Assembly: GCA_002270565.1 (NCBI GenBank)
Contig: NQMI01000033.1
Location: 186,001 to 250,000, forward strand
Reading direction: 5' to 3'
Source: Stenocarpella maydis
Lineage: Eukaryota; Ascomycota; Sordariomycetes; Diaporthales; Diaporthaceae
Length of the DNA stretch: 64,000 bases
A model generated the notes under the pieces. That model saw nothing but the letters and a program-made list of their open reading frames with translations. It searched no databases and had not been told where the DNA came from. This document shows positions 30,601 to 41,800 of this stretch, one piece after another. Made by a program: the position numbers and the translations under genes. Every line of letters begins with the position of its first letter. Position 1 is the stretch's first letter.

Positions 30601-33476
30601 GTTCTTATATGTAATCTTTATCTTGCTTATATTATCTACAGTAAGCTAGCTATTATAATCAGGTATAGCTCTGGTAAGAGATTCCTAGTGCAGATTAGTA
30701 GCTGAAAACGTGATGAATATGTGAGGGCACTTGAGGGTATAGTACTGAGTAAGTAGCTTATTTCTTGCTTGGTTCTAGAAGGGGTGTGTGCCCTTGAGCT
30801 TGTCTGAGGACCTGACAATGGCATTCAGCAGCGCCTGTGCCTGGGGGCTATTGTTGGCGAGGGCTGCCTTTAGGTCGTTAATGGTGGTAAAGTCCTGGTT
30901 CTGCTGGGCACTCGGGTGCTTTATGAAGAAGCTGCTGGTCTTATTGACTTGAGCTTGCATATGAGTGTTGAATGCAAAGTAGGGGAAGCAAGGGTGCTGT
31001 GCAAACCTGCCGTTATCTTGCAGTAGAGCATGATATACCTACTTAATAAAGGTAATAGTATGCTCTTGTGGTATGGTGAAGTTGCCTTGGCTATATGGAA
31101 GTAATGATGGCATTGATATTGCAACTAATGTAATGCGGCTGGTGAGGTTGTTTAGGGGCGTAGACTGAATGCCTGGTATATCCATGAAGTTGCGTGCTGG
31201 CTCGGTGTGCCGCTCATCATATTGAAGTACAGGTGGCTGCTCAGGATTTGCCTACAGGCGGCCGGAAAGCTGCTGGCGTAGATGATAGAGGTTAGTGTGG
31301 GCAGCAATGAGGTTGGGGGCAGCAGAAATGTCCTTAAAGGCATCCTCTTTAGAGTTATTGTTGTTATTACTAGCTATAGCAGCCGCTCCGGCTGTAACGC
31401 AGGGGTTGTTATTAGCAACCTCAACCATGGCAACCTGGTTACTAAGATCACTGTCCTCAGTAAATTAGGATAGCCTCCTAAAGTTGATCTTAAGATCTTG
31501 GTAATAGGGGTTGTTAGCAATGAGGAATCAAAGCTACTGCTTGATGATATAGCGCTGGGTATAAATTTCCTTCTTAAAAGCTACAAGCTGATGAGGATCC
31601 TTCCTTAGGCTTGCTGGCCGCAGGACCATGATATTATACTCAGATGGCAGGCGGGGCAGCTGGTTATAGAAGGTGGCAACATCCTGGAGGAAGCTGATGC
31701 AGTGGCGGCTGTACCTGTGCTGCTAGCCATGAACCAACTTAACATCAATAAAGATGTGAACTCTGCTAATATACTGCTCCTCAACTTATATAAGCTTTAG
31801 AAGGTCAGGAATACCACCTAAGTTTATATTATTAGCGGCAGAGAAGAAGAACGGCTCGCTGGGCAGCTTTATATTATTCTTTTAGTAGCAGTCCTTGCAG
31901 ATACCATCCTGGAGCTTTAGGTTGAACTAGGTGTAGTTGCAGCAAGGACAGTGCTCCTTGATGGAAGCTGAGGCAAGGCGGTTGTTGAAGTTTGTAATGA
32001 GCTGCTTCTCGTTATTACTAATAGATGGGTCTTGCAGGTTACTATGGAACTCAGGATTGCTTTCATTAAGGAACTCTAAGCGAGCTGGATCCTCCTCTGT
32101 AGGCTGGGACTGCTGCTGAGAAGAGCAGCGTGGGCGTGGGCTGTAGATACTGCCCTTGCTGGGACCACGGCGGCGGCGGCTACTACCCTGGGAAGACTAG
32201 GTTGATGATATCTGGGACTGAGGCAGGAAATTATTATTACTATTATCTCGCTTGCTCTTATCTTGAGTACCCTGGGTGAGTTGATGAATGCACTTATGGT
32301 AGTAGTTAACAGGATCCTTATTAGCTATAGGGTGGAACTCGGCAAGAGGAAACTCATGAAGGCAACTAATATAAATCAACTTGGACTGGTTATCCCAGGG
32401 GGTTGGCTGCTCTTTATTGTTAACATTATTATAGTAGATACAGATCTCCAGGTGAGTGCTGCTTTATAACTAAGGGCGGCAGCGAATGCTACAGGTTGAA
32501 TACTCAAATTAGTCGTTGTGGTTATTACCACCTGGAGCACTTACAGCAGCTTGCTGCTGGCTGAGAAAGGACTGGGTTGGTTGTGTAGGGTCTGGGATCT
32601 CACCGTGGCGATGCTGGTGCTGGTGCTTATGCTACTTAGCGAGATGATAATTGTGAGTATGCTGCTCGGCCTCAGTGTATCCTTTAATGCGTTCACGATG
32701 GTAGAAGAGCTCCGAGAGCTTATAACGTATGCTAGTCTAGCCTTTAAAGATCTCAGAAGTAGGCCTACCATAACTAACGACAGAACTTGATATACCTCAG
32801 CTTGGGAGGATTGACCCACGTTAGGGAAGTTGGCCACGGGTTGGCAAAGTGCTGTAACTGTACTTCTGCTGCCTAGTTGGGGACTCTATCTCAACCTTGC
32901 TGCCGGCAGGTTGGCTTAATAGCGGGGCAACTTTGATAACTTCCTGCATAGCTTGGGTAATTGGATGATACCTAGAAGCAGCAAGCTCCTTGGGCTAACT
33001 GGGTTATATGGTGAGACTTGGCAGCTTGAGTGGTGCTAGGTGAGGGGGCTTAAGACGAGCTAGGTGTTGGGACTGTTGATGTTTAGCAGGGTTAGCTCCT
33101 TTAGGAGAGGATATTGATTCCGTAGCTGCCTGATGATGAGGCAACGATAGAGCGGAAAGAGCCCGGCGAACAGTAGATCCTTGAGACTATAGACTGGTTA
33201 GCAGAAAGCTTTATAGATAAGTGTGAGTGGTCTTGCCTGTATAGCCTGTTGGGCAGACCGACAGGCAAAGCAGTTCTTTACTGGCTGCTTGCTGCGCTTT
33301 GGGGCAAACTGTGTGAGGGATTTGATGTTCTAGCAGCTGTGATACTGCTTGGCGATGCCCTCGATCTTATAGTTATAGATCTTGCTGTTGTTGCAAGTAT
33401 TGCGTTTGTGGGGTTTGAAAGGGTCCTCACTACCGCCCGGCGGGTTGGGAGGAGGAGGGCTAGCAGCAGCCAACAT
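27613..33476 (-). mobile_element. Helitron Rep-helicase gene, RIP-damaged
   Basis: Protein-like segments in Helitron order occur on the minus strand with many TAG/TAA stops. There is an N-terminal MLAAASPPPPNPPGG start at 33476, then a zinc-finger-like HCPCC...CKDC (about 31970-31890, DUF6570-like). The HUH nuclease stretch GRSSTHAHSLF lies at about 30482-30450, and a Rep tyrosine motif INYIIKYYSKAE at about 29965-29930. A mutated Walker A region (VNGPNSTSKIYTL) is near 28920. Pif1 helicase GNFHQLPPV lies at about 28535, and the final block AITIHKSQRVTLD at about 27790 is followed by a stop at 27613. Helitrons move by rolling-circle replication; this copy cannot encode an intact protein. The ends (TC start, CTRR hairpin) were not identified. 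Confidence 0.8.
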
Positions 33477-33824
33477 GCTAAGCACAGCTGTAAAGACTAT
33501 AGGAGGATGTTTTAGTAATGGGAATTGCTTCTAATAATGGGAATTAGTTAATGAGGAAAGAATTGGATGTAGGTTAGAGGAAAAAAGTTGAGGTTAATGG
33601 TTGATATTGGTGGGAATAGTGGTGTGTAGGAAGCAAACCATCTGCGGCAGGCACTAGCGGCTGCAGCCCTGGCTGACTAAGCAACCCAAGCACGCTCCAC
33701 GCCTAATATCAATCATGCCTCTTTGTTGTTAATACTATAGAAACCGCTAAACGATATGAATTGATTGTTTTAAAGCAACTTGGTGATAGATTCAGTTTGT
33801 TCTGAAGGCGTCCTCTTGTTATTT

Positions 33825-33843
33825 CTAGGGGGGAACCCCCTAG
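33825..33843. repeat. Perfect GC hairpin near the Helitron/MULE border
   Basis: CTAGGGGG and CCCCCTAG enclose the loop GAA. It lies about 350 bases upstream of the Helitron start codon. Hairpins are typical of Helitron 3' ends, but this is on the 5' side for the minus-strand element, so its meaning is unclear. Confidence 0.5.
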
Positions 33844-34158
33844 GACCCCCTGCCTGTGGCGCTGAGCCTGCGGCACCTGACCACGCCCCCTTCTGGCCTA
33901 TGCCCCCTTCTGGCCCGCGCCTTTTTTTTTAATAATGGACCATGATTTTCAACGATATGTCTTCTTAATAATTTCCTCTCGGCTAAATACTTCTAGAGGT
34001 ATATCGTTATTGACTAATCCATGTTTGAGGATTCGTAACGGACCAATCCATGTTGAGATAACTTTCGGGTATTTAAACGTAGTAATAACGCTACGCGGGC
34101 CGCGTATCTTGCAAGCTCGATCCACGTCCCGCTCCGCTGAAAAAGTTGAGTTTACGCG

Positions 34159-36267
34159 TTATGCTGAAGCCGTCGTCGCCCCCGTCTTGTTACTAGCCCT
34201 GCTGCCTAGGCTCGTGGTATTGGAGGAGGTCTGATGGGTTATCACAGCCCTCCCGACGCTGCTGAAGATGCCCTCTTCGTCCCCTGCAAACGGATTGTTG
34301 TCCCGAGGCCTTCCTCTTGAGTTGAGGACCTTCTTGGGCGAAAGCACGAGGAGGAGGGGGTTCTCGATTGAGAGGTCGCGATCGAGGTACCATGCCAAGT
34401 GGACATCCTCTTTATTAAGAGGAATACCTGCTTCCTCCTTATCAGCAATTCTGTTAGTATAGATTAAGCCGAATTGTGTGTAGATTGGGCAATAGCACGT
34501 TGATCGCGAGCACTCTCCTCGTAGTGTTTTGCCTTGAAGCATATGTTTCGCCTGCTTCCTCATCTTCACGAGAAGCTTAAGTGCCTCCCTCGCCACTTAA
34601 AGGTATAGTTTGCCAACTTACGGCTTTCCATTGAACTTTTCTAGGGCCGCCGTTTTCTGCTTGGCTTCCTCAAGCCGGATATTACAAGCAGTCTCGACGA
34701 TAGCCTCAAATGCAGCCTCAAACAGATAGTAGACATTCCCCATCCCGTGGCCCAGCTGGAGCTTGATTTTCTGGTGTATCCGCTTAGTAGAGGACGTCGT
34801 ATATAAGCTGAAGTTGAGGTTCTCGCAGATCTTGTGGCCGGCCCATTTGGCGATGATCTCCTCCTTCTCATTAATGTAATATGTCTTGAGATAGTTGAGG
34901 ATTGCCCTCTGGCCTGAGAACTTCTCTTGCAAACGCTCCCAGGCTGTCTCGTAGGTCTTGCGATCGGTAGCAAACTCCATGGTCTTGAAGAGGTTGAAGA
35001 GGGCTGTTCGGGTGTTGGGGATGGCACTGAGGGTAGGCACTTTCGAAGGCGCTATGGTGGTGTTTCTCTGTGGTACGTTCTGAAGTCCGAAATCTTCATC
35101 ATCACTCTCAGGATCCTCGGGATCCGGGCTTCCCGTGGAGTTTTCATCCTCAGTAGCTGTAGGCGATTCCTCCCGGCCTGGCTTCCGCCATTTCTTCTTG
35201 ATATTGAGGACAACGTTCATGTTGATATGGAAGACGCAAAGCTGGTGTTTTGATTGAGGAAATTCTTTTGCTAGAGCGTTGATCAAGGCGGTATCGTAGT
35301 CTGTAACAAAGAGCGAAGGGTCCTCGTTTTTACACTCCCGGAGGAGATCGTGAACCTGCTCCAGCAGCCACCGGAAGCCTGATTCCTTCTCGTTATCCAT
35401 GATACCCTGAAAGAGAGGCAAAATCTTCTTCGTGTGGGTCACGATAGTGCCTTGGAAGTACGGCAGCTTCTTCTGATTTGTCGAGTATGTGCAATCAAGT
35501 GAGATATTGCTAGAGAAACGCTGCTCTTGAATCTATTGGACCTGCTGCATTGTACACCACAAGATGCCCGTGATTGCGTTATCCTCGTTAATGCAAAATC
35601 TATACCAAGTCTCCTTCTCTTCAAGCCAGTATAGTGTTGTCTGGGTTGGTGTATATATGCCTTGTTTCTGTTGTTGAAAGCCGGCGAGCCAGTTCTTCAT
35701 GGTGTTATTTCCCACCTCAACGTCTGGGTACTGGCGACGAAGGGCAGCCTCGAGTTGCCTGGGCTTTGCTTGTGATGGGTCTTGAGCTATTCGAGTGAGG
35801 AATTCGTGGTGTTCTTGCGATAGCTTCACGAATCCGCGTTAAGCCTCCGGGGACCGTCCTAGTCGGGCCGTGATTAGTATCGGCCTTCCCTCCTTAACCC
35901 GAAGGACCCATTTGCTGGCTGTATTCCTCGTGCAATGTGCAGTCGCCTTCCATTTGCAGCCACATTTGATTGTAGAGGACTGATATTTTCTTGCAGTGCT
36001 GGGCCGGGCAGTACCGCCCCGGCTACACGTTAAGACTATATAAGTTGGCACTGAGCTTTGCACAACCGTAGAAAACCCGGATAACTTTGCTGACGCATTC
36101 AGTTCCGCATAAAGATCACTGAAAGTATCATAGCCATCGTGAAATAGTCGTAGGAAAGGGGGTGGGTTGGCGAGGGCTGGTTGACGGTGGTTCGTAGCGG
36201 TAATATTTGCGTTCCATTGTTGACAGTCGCGTTGCCACTGCGGCTCAAGGCCGCTATAGTCTGGCAT
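34159..36267 (-). pseudogene. MULE transposase, disrupted
   Basis: From a likely start at 36267 (MPDYSGLEPQW) the minus strand encodes a MULE transposase. An N-terminal zinc/FAR1-like part contains TIKCGCKWKATAHCTRN and WVLRVKEG. The DDE-like core has LDCTYSTNQKKLPYF, FVTDYDTALINALAKEF and QLCVFHINMNV, followed by an acidic insert (about 35180-35080). The C-terminal part has YYINEKEEIIAKWAGHK and NKEDVHLAWYLDRDLSIEN. Breaks are a frame change near 35850, a TAG in place of the expected Trp codon at about 35535, and stops at about 34618 and 34600. Transposition from this copy alone is therefore unlikely. The final stop is at 34159. Confidence 0.8.
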
Positions 36268-36634
36268 ATATGCTATCGCTGTAACACCAAAAAAACGTCT
36301 GATGACCAGATAGGGGTAATTGATGATGCTTAATTGACTGGTCTGGGTAGTTTGTCTATTTATTAAGGGCGTTGGGGGTGGGTGGTGGGTGATAGGGGTT
36401 GGGTGGTGTGAGGCGCGTTGGTCAACAACATATGTGGCCCTATAGCCCCTTGAGGAGGCACTCAAAATCAGCACTCGAGGTCGTCAAATTCGAGGGCCCC
36501 CGGCACTAGCGCCATTACGTCAGCGGAACGCGGCTGCCCTATTGGCTGCAGCGTTGCCGGCGGCAACCGGCCGGGTGCTTAGTCACTAGCGTTATGTTTG
36601 CCATCTGTTTTCTTATGTGCGAATATCCGCATTC
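35995..36634 (-). repeat. First copy of the 640-bp MULE right end
   Basis: Aligns without any gap to 36695-37334 at an exact offset of 700. I count about 31 differences by eye, all transitions and all within the first ~430 bases; the last ~210 are identical. Its outer flank (TTTCTGTAAGTT) does not match the left target duplication. Confidence 0.9.
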
Positions 36635-36693
36635 TTTCTGTAAGTTCGCTCTATGTCAGCTTTGATCTTACCATCAAGATGCTTTGGAGTATC

Positions 36694-36694
36694 N
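36694..36694. other. Unresolved base marking an assembly seam
   Basis: A single N separates the two nearly identical MULE right ends. Such an N between repeats is usual where two contigs were joined without closing the gap. Confidence 0.85.
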
Positions 36695-37334
36695 AGTGCT
36701 GGGCCGGGCAGTACCGCCCCGGCTACACATCAAGACCACATAAGTTGGCACTAAGCTTTACACAACCATAGAGAACCCGGATAACTTTACTAACGCATTC
36801 AGTTCTACATAAAGATCACTAAAAGTATTATAGCCATCGTGAAATAGTCGTAGGAAAAGGGGTGGGTTGGCAAGGGCTGGTTAACGGTGGTTCATAGCGA
36901 TAATATTTGCGTTCCATTATTAACAGTCGCGTTACTACTGCAGCTCAAGGCCGCTATAGTCTGGCACATATACTATCGCTGTAACACCAAAAAAACATCT
37001 GATAACCAGATAGGGGTAATTAATGATGCTTAATTAACTGGTCTGGGTAGTTTGTCTATTTATTAAGGGCGTTGGGGGTGGGTGGTGGGTGATAGGGGTT
37101 GGGTGGTGTGAGGCGCGTTGGTTAACAACATATGTGGCCCTATAGCCCCTTGAGGAGGCACTCAAAATCAGCACTCGAGGTCGTCAAATTCGAGGGCCCC
37201 CGGCACTAGCGCCATTACGTCAGCGGAACGCGGCTGCCCTATTGGCTGCAGCGTTGCCGGCGGCAACCGGCCGGGTGCTTAGTCACTAGCGTTATGTTTG
37301 CCATCTGTTTTCTTATGTGCGAATATCCGCATTC
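36695..37334 (-). repeat. Second copy of the 640-bp MULE right end, with terminal repeat
   Basis: This copy ends with the right terminal inverted repeat (37310-37334) and is followed by TAAACCTT, matching the left flank. At most differing sites it carries the A or T of a G/A or C/T pair, as after RIP. A perfect hairpin GTTGCCGGCGGCAAC lies at 37253-37267. Confidence 0.9.
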
Positions 37335-37342
37335 TAAACCTT
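37335..37342 (+). repeat. Right 8-bp target-site duplication of the MULE
   Basis: TAAACCTT directly follows the right terminal inverted repeat and equals 24954-24961. Confidence 0.85.
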
Positions 37343-38742
37343 TGTTTAGTGTTTGCTAATGTATAGCCTCCTGCAGGCCAGTGCCGAGCCCGCGGGGCCT
37401 TCTGGCAGGGAGTGGAGGATGATTTCGTCCGGTAGTTCTGTCACCCGGCTGGTAAGGGCTGAGGTGGGCATGGCTGCAGCAGAGGAGCCGGATCACCGGC
37501 GAAGGAGGAGGAAGACATGGTGTGACAGGGAGGGCCTGTGAAGCCTTGTTGAAGGAGGGGGGTGCCGCGGAGAGGTGAGCCCTGCCCTGCCACCAGCCTT
37601 ACCTACTAGACAGGCTACTTTAACCTGGTGCGCTGGACTCTACGTGTTGGTCATCGGCGGCCGTCGCAGGTTTGTTGATCAGCCAGGATGTAGATACTTG
37701 AGCACCAACTGCTCTGGGCCACAGCCTATGGCTATATAAGTACGATGACATGAACCCTCTTTGGGACACATGCGTTGTTCGGCCAGGAAGGGCGGCTGGA
37801 AAACGGGGTTATCCGACCAGCTCAAGCAGGTACCAAGTAAGCGGTGGGTGTTGGTGGTCAGATCTGCGTGGACGCGGCTCAGGGCCTTTGACCCAGAAGT
37901 ATCAGGATTAGGATTAGAATATGCCTCACCCGTAGGGTATCGGGCGACAGCCCGCGGCGGATCGTGTCCCTTCTCAACGACCTTGGAGGGGCAGTGCTGG
38001 TAGGAGAGCTCCGTGGATGGGCGCTTTCCAGTCGCGTTACAGGTACGGTGCCCCGGGGGCACATAAAGATCAGCTAAATTTGGCTTCAGAGGCCGTAGAG
38101 GCCATGGATATGGACAGTTTTAGGGCAACGTATGGTTTTATGAAGGAGGACAAGTTGTATGCGTACACTCAAGGGCGATGGAGCTCGGTTGACAACCCCG
38201 CCCTAGGTTCAAAATAAAAATGCCCTGTCGACTGCTTGGTGCAAGGAGCCCGAACGGCAACCAGAAGGGTGCCTGGCTGCTTGCCCAGCTCCAGGCCGTC
38301 ATTATCCGCGTCAAGCCAAATAATACAATAGCATCCAAATTGGGTGTGAAAAGGCTCCCATACATATTGGTACATGCAGCCGTGGGACTGTTGGTAGGAA
38401 GGATGCGGCCTTGCGCTTCACTCGCCCCTACTGGGCGAGATATGACTCTCTGTATCTATTTTTTCTCTGTAGTTGACGAACCCGACAGCCCTCAAAATGC
38501 GTGGCTGCATTTGGATCACTGGTCTGGGAGTATCAGGAGTGGTATGGGTCTCTTTGGGGTCTCTTGCGGCCGTCCTGATGGCTCTTACTGGTGGCAGCCT
38601 TGTATATTGTCCCGATCTGCACGACGATTTAAATGACGACTTGTGAAGTTACCGTCAAAGTCCAACTAACCCACAACTAGTATGCCCAAAGTTAGCTCTG
38701 CCCAGTCCAAATCATCCGGGTTCAAGCCACCCAGCCCAAATC
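37343..38742. other. Unrecognised sequence, possibly gene remnants
   Basis: GC-balanced sequence that does not look RIP-mutated. Open frames exist (plus 37353-37541, minus 37679-38062, plus 38220-38636), and plus 38017-38217 contains a protein-like stretch DSFRATYGFMKEDKLYAYTQ, but no family is recognisable and no coherent gene model with introns could be built. Confidence 0.3.
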
Positions 38743-39590
38743 ATGCAAATCAAACCAACGAGGTCAACTGCGGATGAAGAAAGCAATGAACCCAGTGCGG
38801 GACAAGAAATTAAGCGCGACGATACTGAGGACCAGGATTCCCTAGATCCTTCAACGGACAAAACAGCGGAGAGCTCAGAGGAGGATATCGAACAAGACTC
38901 TCAATATCTCTCTGAGGGTGGGTGCTGAGGGGGGCATCTCTGCTGCATCCGACGAGAACGCCGAACAGGATTCTCGATATTTGCGTGAGGATGACACCGA
39001 GAGGCTCACCGGTGACGACTCCGATGACAGTGGAATAGAATCTTCAGGAGATAATCCCGATGAACCCAGCCTAGGATAGGAAATTCCCATTACGAACAAT
39101 AGTCATGTGTGAGGCGAACCGGATAAGGCGAATGTGGAGGGAGCTGGGGATAGCTGGGGCTTTGAGCGTTTACGACTGGACGAAGAAAGCAAAGGGAATT
39201 GTGACCGGATTAAAAACGAAATATATCAGTACCGGAGAAGACGGATCCGAGATTGATGCCACAGCGAATATCACTTCAAAATTCGCCCGCACGGTTCAGG
39301 GCAACAGAAAGCACAAGCGATCTAGCTTCCTCTTCCGCAATAACAAGGAGCAAAGGGACCCAGGGAACAACGAATCTAGCTACTTAGATATGCTGATACC
39401 GATATCGCCATTGATAATGACGCCTATTACGGGGACAATAGGGAAGACGGCAGGAGGGCAATCCGTCCAAGACTTTCCCGAGGAACGCGGGCTCAACCTC
39501 ATCGGCTTTGGCCAAGGCTCTCGCCGAGCAAGGCGTCCAAGAAGCTGCCTCACTATCCGACGACAAGGATGTTAACAAGGCCGCTCTACC
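38743..39590 (+). pseudogene. Remnant of an acidic low-complexity protein gene
   Basis: The frame at 38743-38928 is rich in Asp, Glu and Ser (DSLDPSTDKTAESSEEDIEQ). After its TGA the same texture continues in another frame (ISAASDENAEQDSRYLRED, then ERLTGDDSDDSGIESSGDN). The phrase EQDSQYL/EQDSRYL occurs in both parts, suggesting an internal repeat. A single-base change near 38930 would account for the switch. The frame 39105-39575 follows and may be unrelated. No family is recognised. Confidence 0.35.
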
Positions 39591-39833
39591 AGGGATGGCA
39601 ACGGGGAGGCCAAATGCAAATCCGCACAGCCAGATCTAATATGCTTAAAATCAGCTTAAAAATAATGTCCATTGAGCTTGGTATTAAGATTAAAAGCTCA
39701 TAGTTAATGCTTTGATTGATTTACTTATAATTATACGTTATAGTTTTCAATGTAATAACATTAATCCGCAATTTAGTTTTAACAATTCTTCCAAACGAAA
39801 CATGATAACACATATGTTAAACGGAACCGCTCA

Positions 39834-39905
39834 GCAAGGAGTTACCCTAGACTTCTTGCAAGGGGTTACCCTAGACTTTTTAGCAAGGAGTTACCCTAGA
39901 CTTGC
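39834..39905 (+). repeat. Three tandem copies of a ~24-bp unit
   Basis: GCAAGGAGTTACCCTAGACT occurs three times in a row with one G/A variant and 23-25-base spacing. It lies some 330 bases upstream of a TATA-like sequence. Confidence 0.8.
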
Positions 39906-40224
39906 GAGTCAGGCGATTTTCGCTAAGTACGCCCAGTGCGTGCGTGACGCAAGATGAGTTTGGTGGCCGTGAGTCGATTATTTTGGCCTGCATTTGCACC
40001 TTAATTCAGACCTCTGCATTACCCTTATTTCTTACCCAAAAAGTATATGACTTAGTGCATTGGATAGCCTGATTTCTGAAGTTTGTATGTACTTAATTTG
40101 GGCATTGCTAGGGCTATGGTTGGCTGGTTGCTTGGAACCAAAGATGGTGTGTTGGAAGGGCGAATTTTCCGGCATTTGCAAATTTGCACCAGAGCCTACC
40201 GCAGCGTGCCCAGGGGTGAGACGA

Positions 40225-40370
40225 CGTCGGAGGGTATATAAGGAGGGCTTACAGAAGCCCAACTTAATTCAATACAAAGTTGTCCAGACCATTGTCAATC
40301 GTCCGAATTCGCCTCAGAGCACCATACTGCGACCCTGCCGAAACACACACACGCTGAACTGAATGCTATT
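40225..40370 (+). promoter_or_regulatory. TATA-containing promoter/leader-like sequence, possibly of a lost gene or LTR
   Basis: GGTATATAAGGAGG at about 40230-40243 is followed by a C/A-rich, leader-like stretch (GTCCAGACCATTGTCAATCG) and then breaks off at about 40375 into extremely AT-rich transposon sequence. Together with the upstream tandem repeats it resembles either a truncated gene promoter or the U3-R part of an LTR. Confidence 0.35.
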
Positions 40371-40559
40371 CTATAGCACAAATTCATCAGAATCTCAAAC
40401 TATACTATAGTATAGAATAATATAATATTATAGCTATAGAGAATTATGTATTAAAAAAAATATAAACTTAACTTAATTAAAGAGTAAATGCTTATTAAAT
40501 ATATTATTAATTAAGATATTTAAGAAATTTTAATATGACTTAAGGGTATAGAAGATATA
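40371..40559. other. AT-rich edge of the transposon island
   Basis: Extremely AT-rich sequence with TATAGTATAGAATAATATA-type runs, probably the 5' end of the pogo relic. No terminal inverted repeat was recognised. Confidence 0.4.
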
Positions 40560-41800
40560 GCTAACCTTCTATTAGAATTATATAATAGTAAGCTAGTTAG
40601 TAAGTGCTAAGTATAATGCTTTATTAAGATATAACCAACCTTGGAAACTATACTTAGTTAGCTATATAACTATTAAAAGGCTAGGTACAAAGATCTAAAG
40701 GTTATTAAGGATTGATTTTAATTACTTTATAATATAATAGCTAAGTATGAGATCCTAAAGAATAATCTCTATAATTTTAATATGATTAGCTTTATAATAG
40801 ACTAAATAACATTAACCATAATTATTATATATTTTAAAGAATATAGAAAGGCTAAATCTATATAGCCTAGGAACTAGTAATAAATACTAGTTATTAAATA
40901 TATTAACTTAAAGGGCTAGTATATCCCGCCATTTATTCTTATTTAAGGTAATTACTACCTTTTTAACTAATTTAAAAAGTCTAGCTTCTTATCTAGCTAG
41001 GTAATTAAGCCTATTCTAAATAAGTAAATAAATAATAAGACTAATATAAAATAAATTAAGTACTTTAATAACTATATATATATATAAACTAAGGGTAAAT
41101 ATTAGATACTTATTTTAAATAAATATAGAAGCTATAGGGTAGTAGAGTTTAAGTAGTATTATAAGGGTAATAATATTATCGCTATTAGCATACTATTATA
41201 CTCTTCCCATATATTATGGTTATTAAATATTATAGTATTTTTAGTATTAAAGTATGCATATAGTAAGAAGATCAATCTCTTTATTTAGGCCTTGATTAAT
41301 TATATTATTAAGTTTAAGTTCTTTACTATATTTAACATAGCCTATAATAAGATCTTTATAAAAGAAAATATAAAAGCTAGGTTTAAAGGGGCTTGTATTT
41401 CTTTATAAAATCTAGATTCTATTATTTTAAAGCTAGATATCTACCTATAAACTCTGGAGTAATTACCCCCTATATTACTCTTCAAATAGGAATTATAAAT
41501 ACCCTTAAATACCTATTAGGCTATCTAGTAATTAAGTTTTATTAAGATTAAGATTTCTAACTATTAAGGTAGCTTTCATATATTAATTCTTAAGGCAGTT
41601 AAGAAGTTTATAAAGGGAATATAAGCAATAGTATATTAAATTACTCTGTTAAGTAATTAAGTTTTTACCCTTAAGAAGGCTAATACTAGGCTTATAAAGT
41701 GCTAGAGGCCTAAAAGAAGTTAGGTTTAGCTTAGAAGAGCATTCAGTATTAAGGAATCTTTAGTAATAATTAATAAGAAAAGGAGAAGTAATTAGTTAGT
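40560..41800 (+). mobile_element. Pogo/Fot1-type DDE transposase relic, heavily RIP-mutated
   Basis: The plus strand retains the order of a pogo/Fot1 family transposase in spite of many TAG/TAA codons and very low GC. About 40760 reads NLYNFNMISFIID (the family's DETGF region), then YRKAKSI*PRN (RRGRPKxIQPGNR-like) and IPPFI near 40930. About 41253-41400 reads a YSKKINLFI*ALINYI stretch, then NIKARFKGACISL*NLDSII, matching the conserved RGAGLxPFxP region. Around 41570-41720 a coiled, Lys-rich tail follows. Terminal repeats were not found. The element cannot encode an active protein. Confidence 0.65.

Larger units (their letters stand above)
24962..37334 (-). mobile_element. Composite Mutator-like element (MULE) with nested Helitron
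   Basis: The element starts with GAATGCGGATATTCGCACAT and ends with its exact reverse complement, a 25-bp terminal inverted repeat, flanked on both sides by TAAACCTT. Its transposase relic lies near the right end on the minus strand (34159-36267). A RIP-damaged Helitron (27613-33476) fills the middle, presumably a later insertion. The left part holds an A14 run at 25320, sequence with imperfect hairpins and a minisatellite. An N at 36694 inside a 640-bp duplication means the true length is uncertain: 12.37 kb as drawn, about 11.67 kb if one duplicate is an artefact. The target duplication argues that left and right ends belong to one insertion. Confidence 0.8.

Noticed and set aside
38680..38760. 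A tRNA because of GGGTTCAAGCC
   Set aside because: No cloverleaf can be drawn around it.
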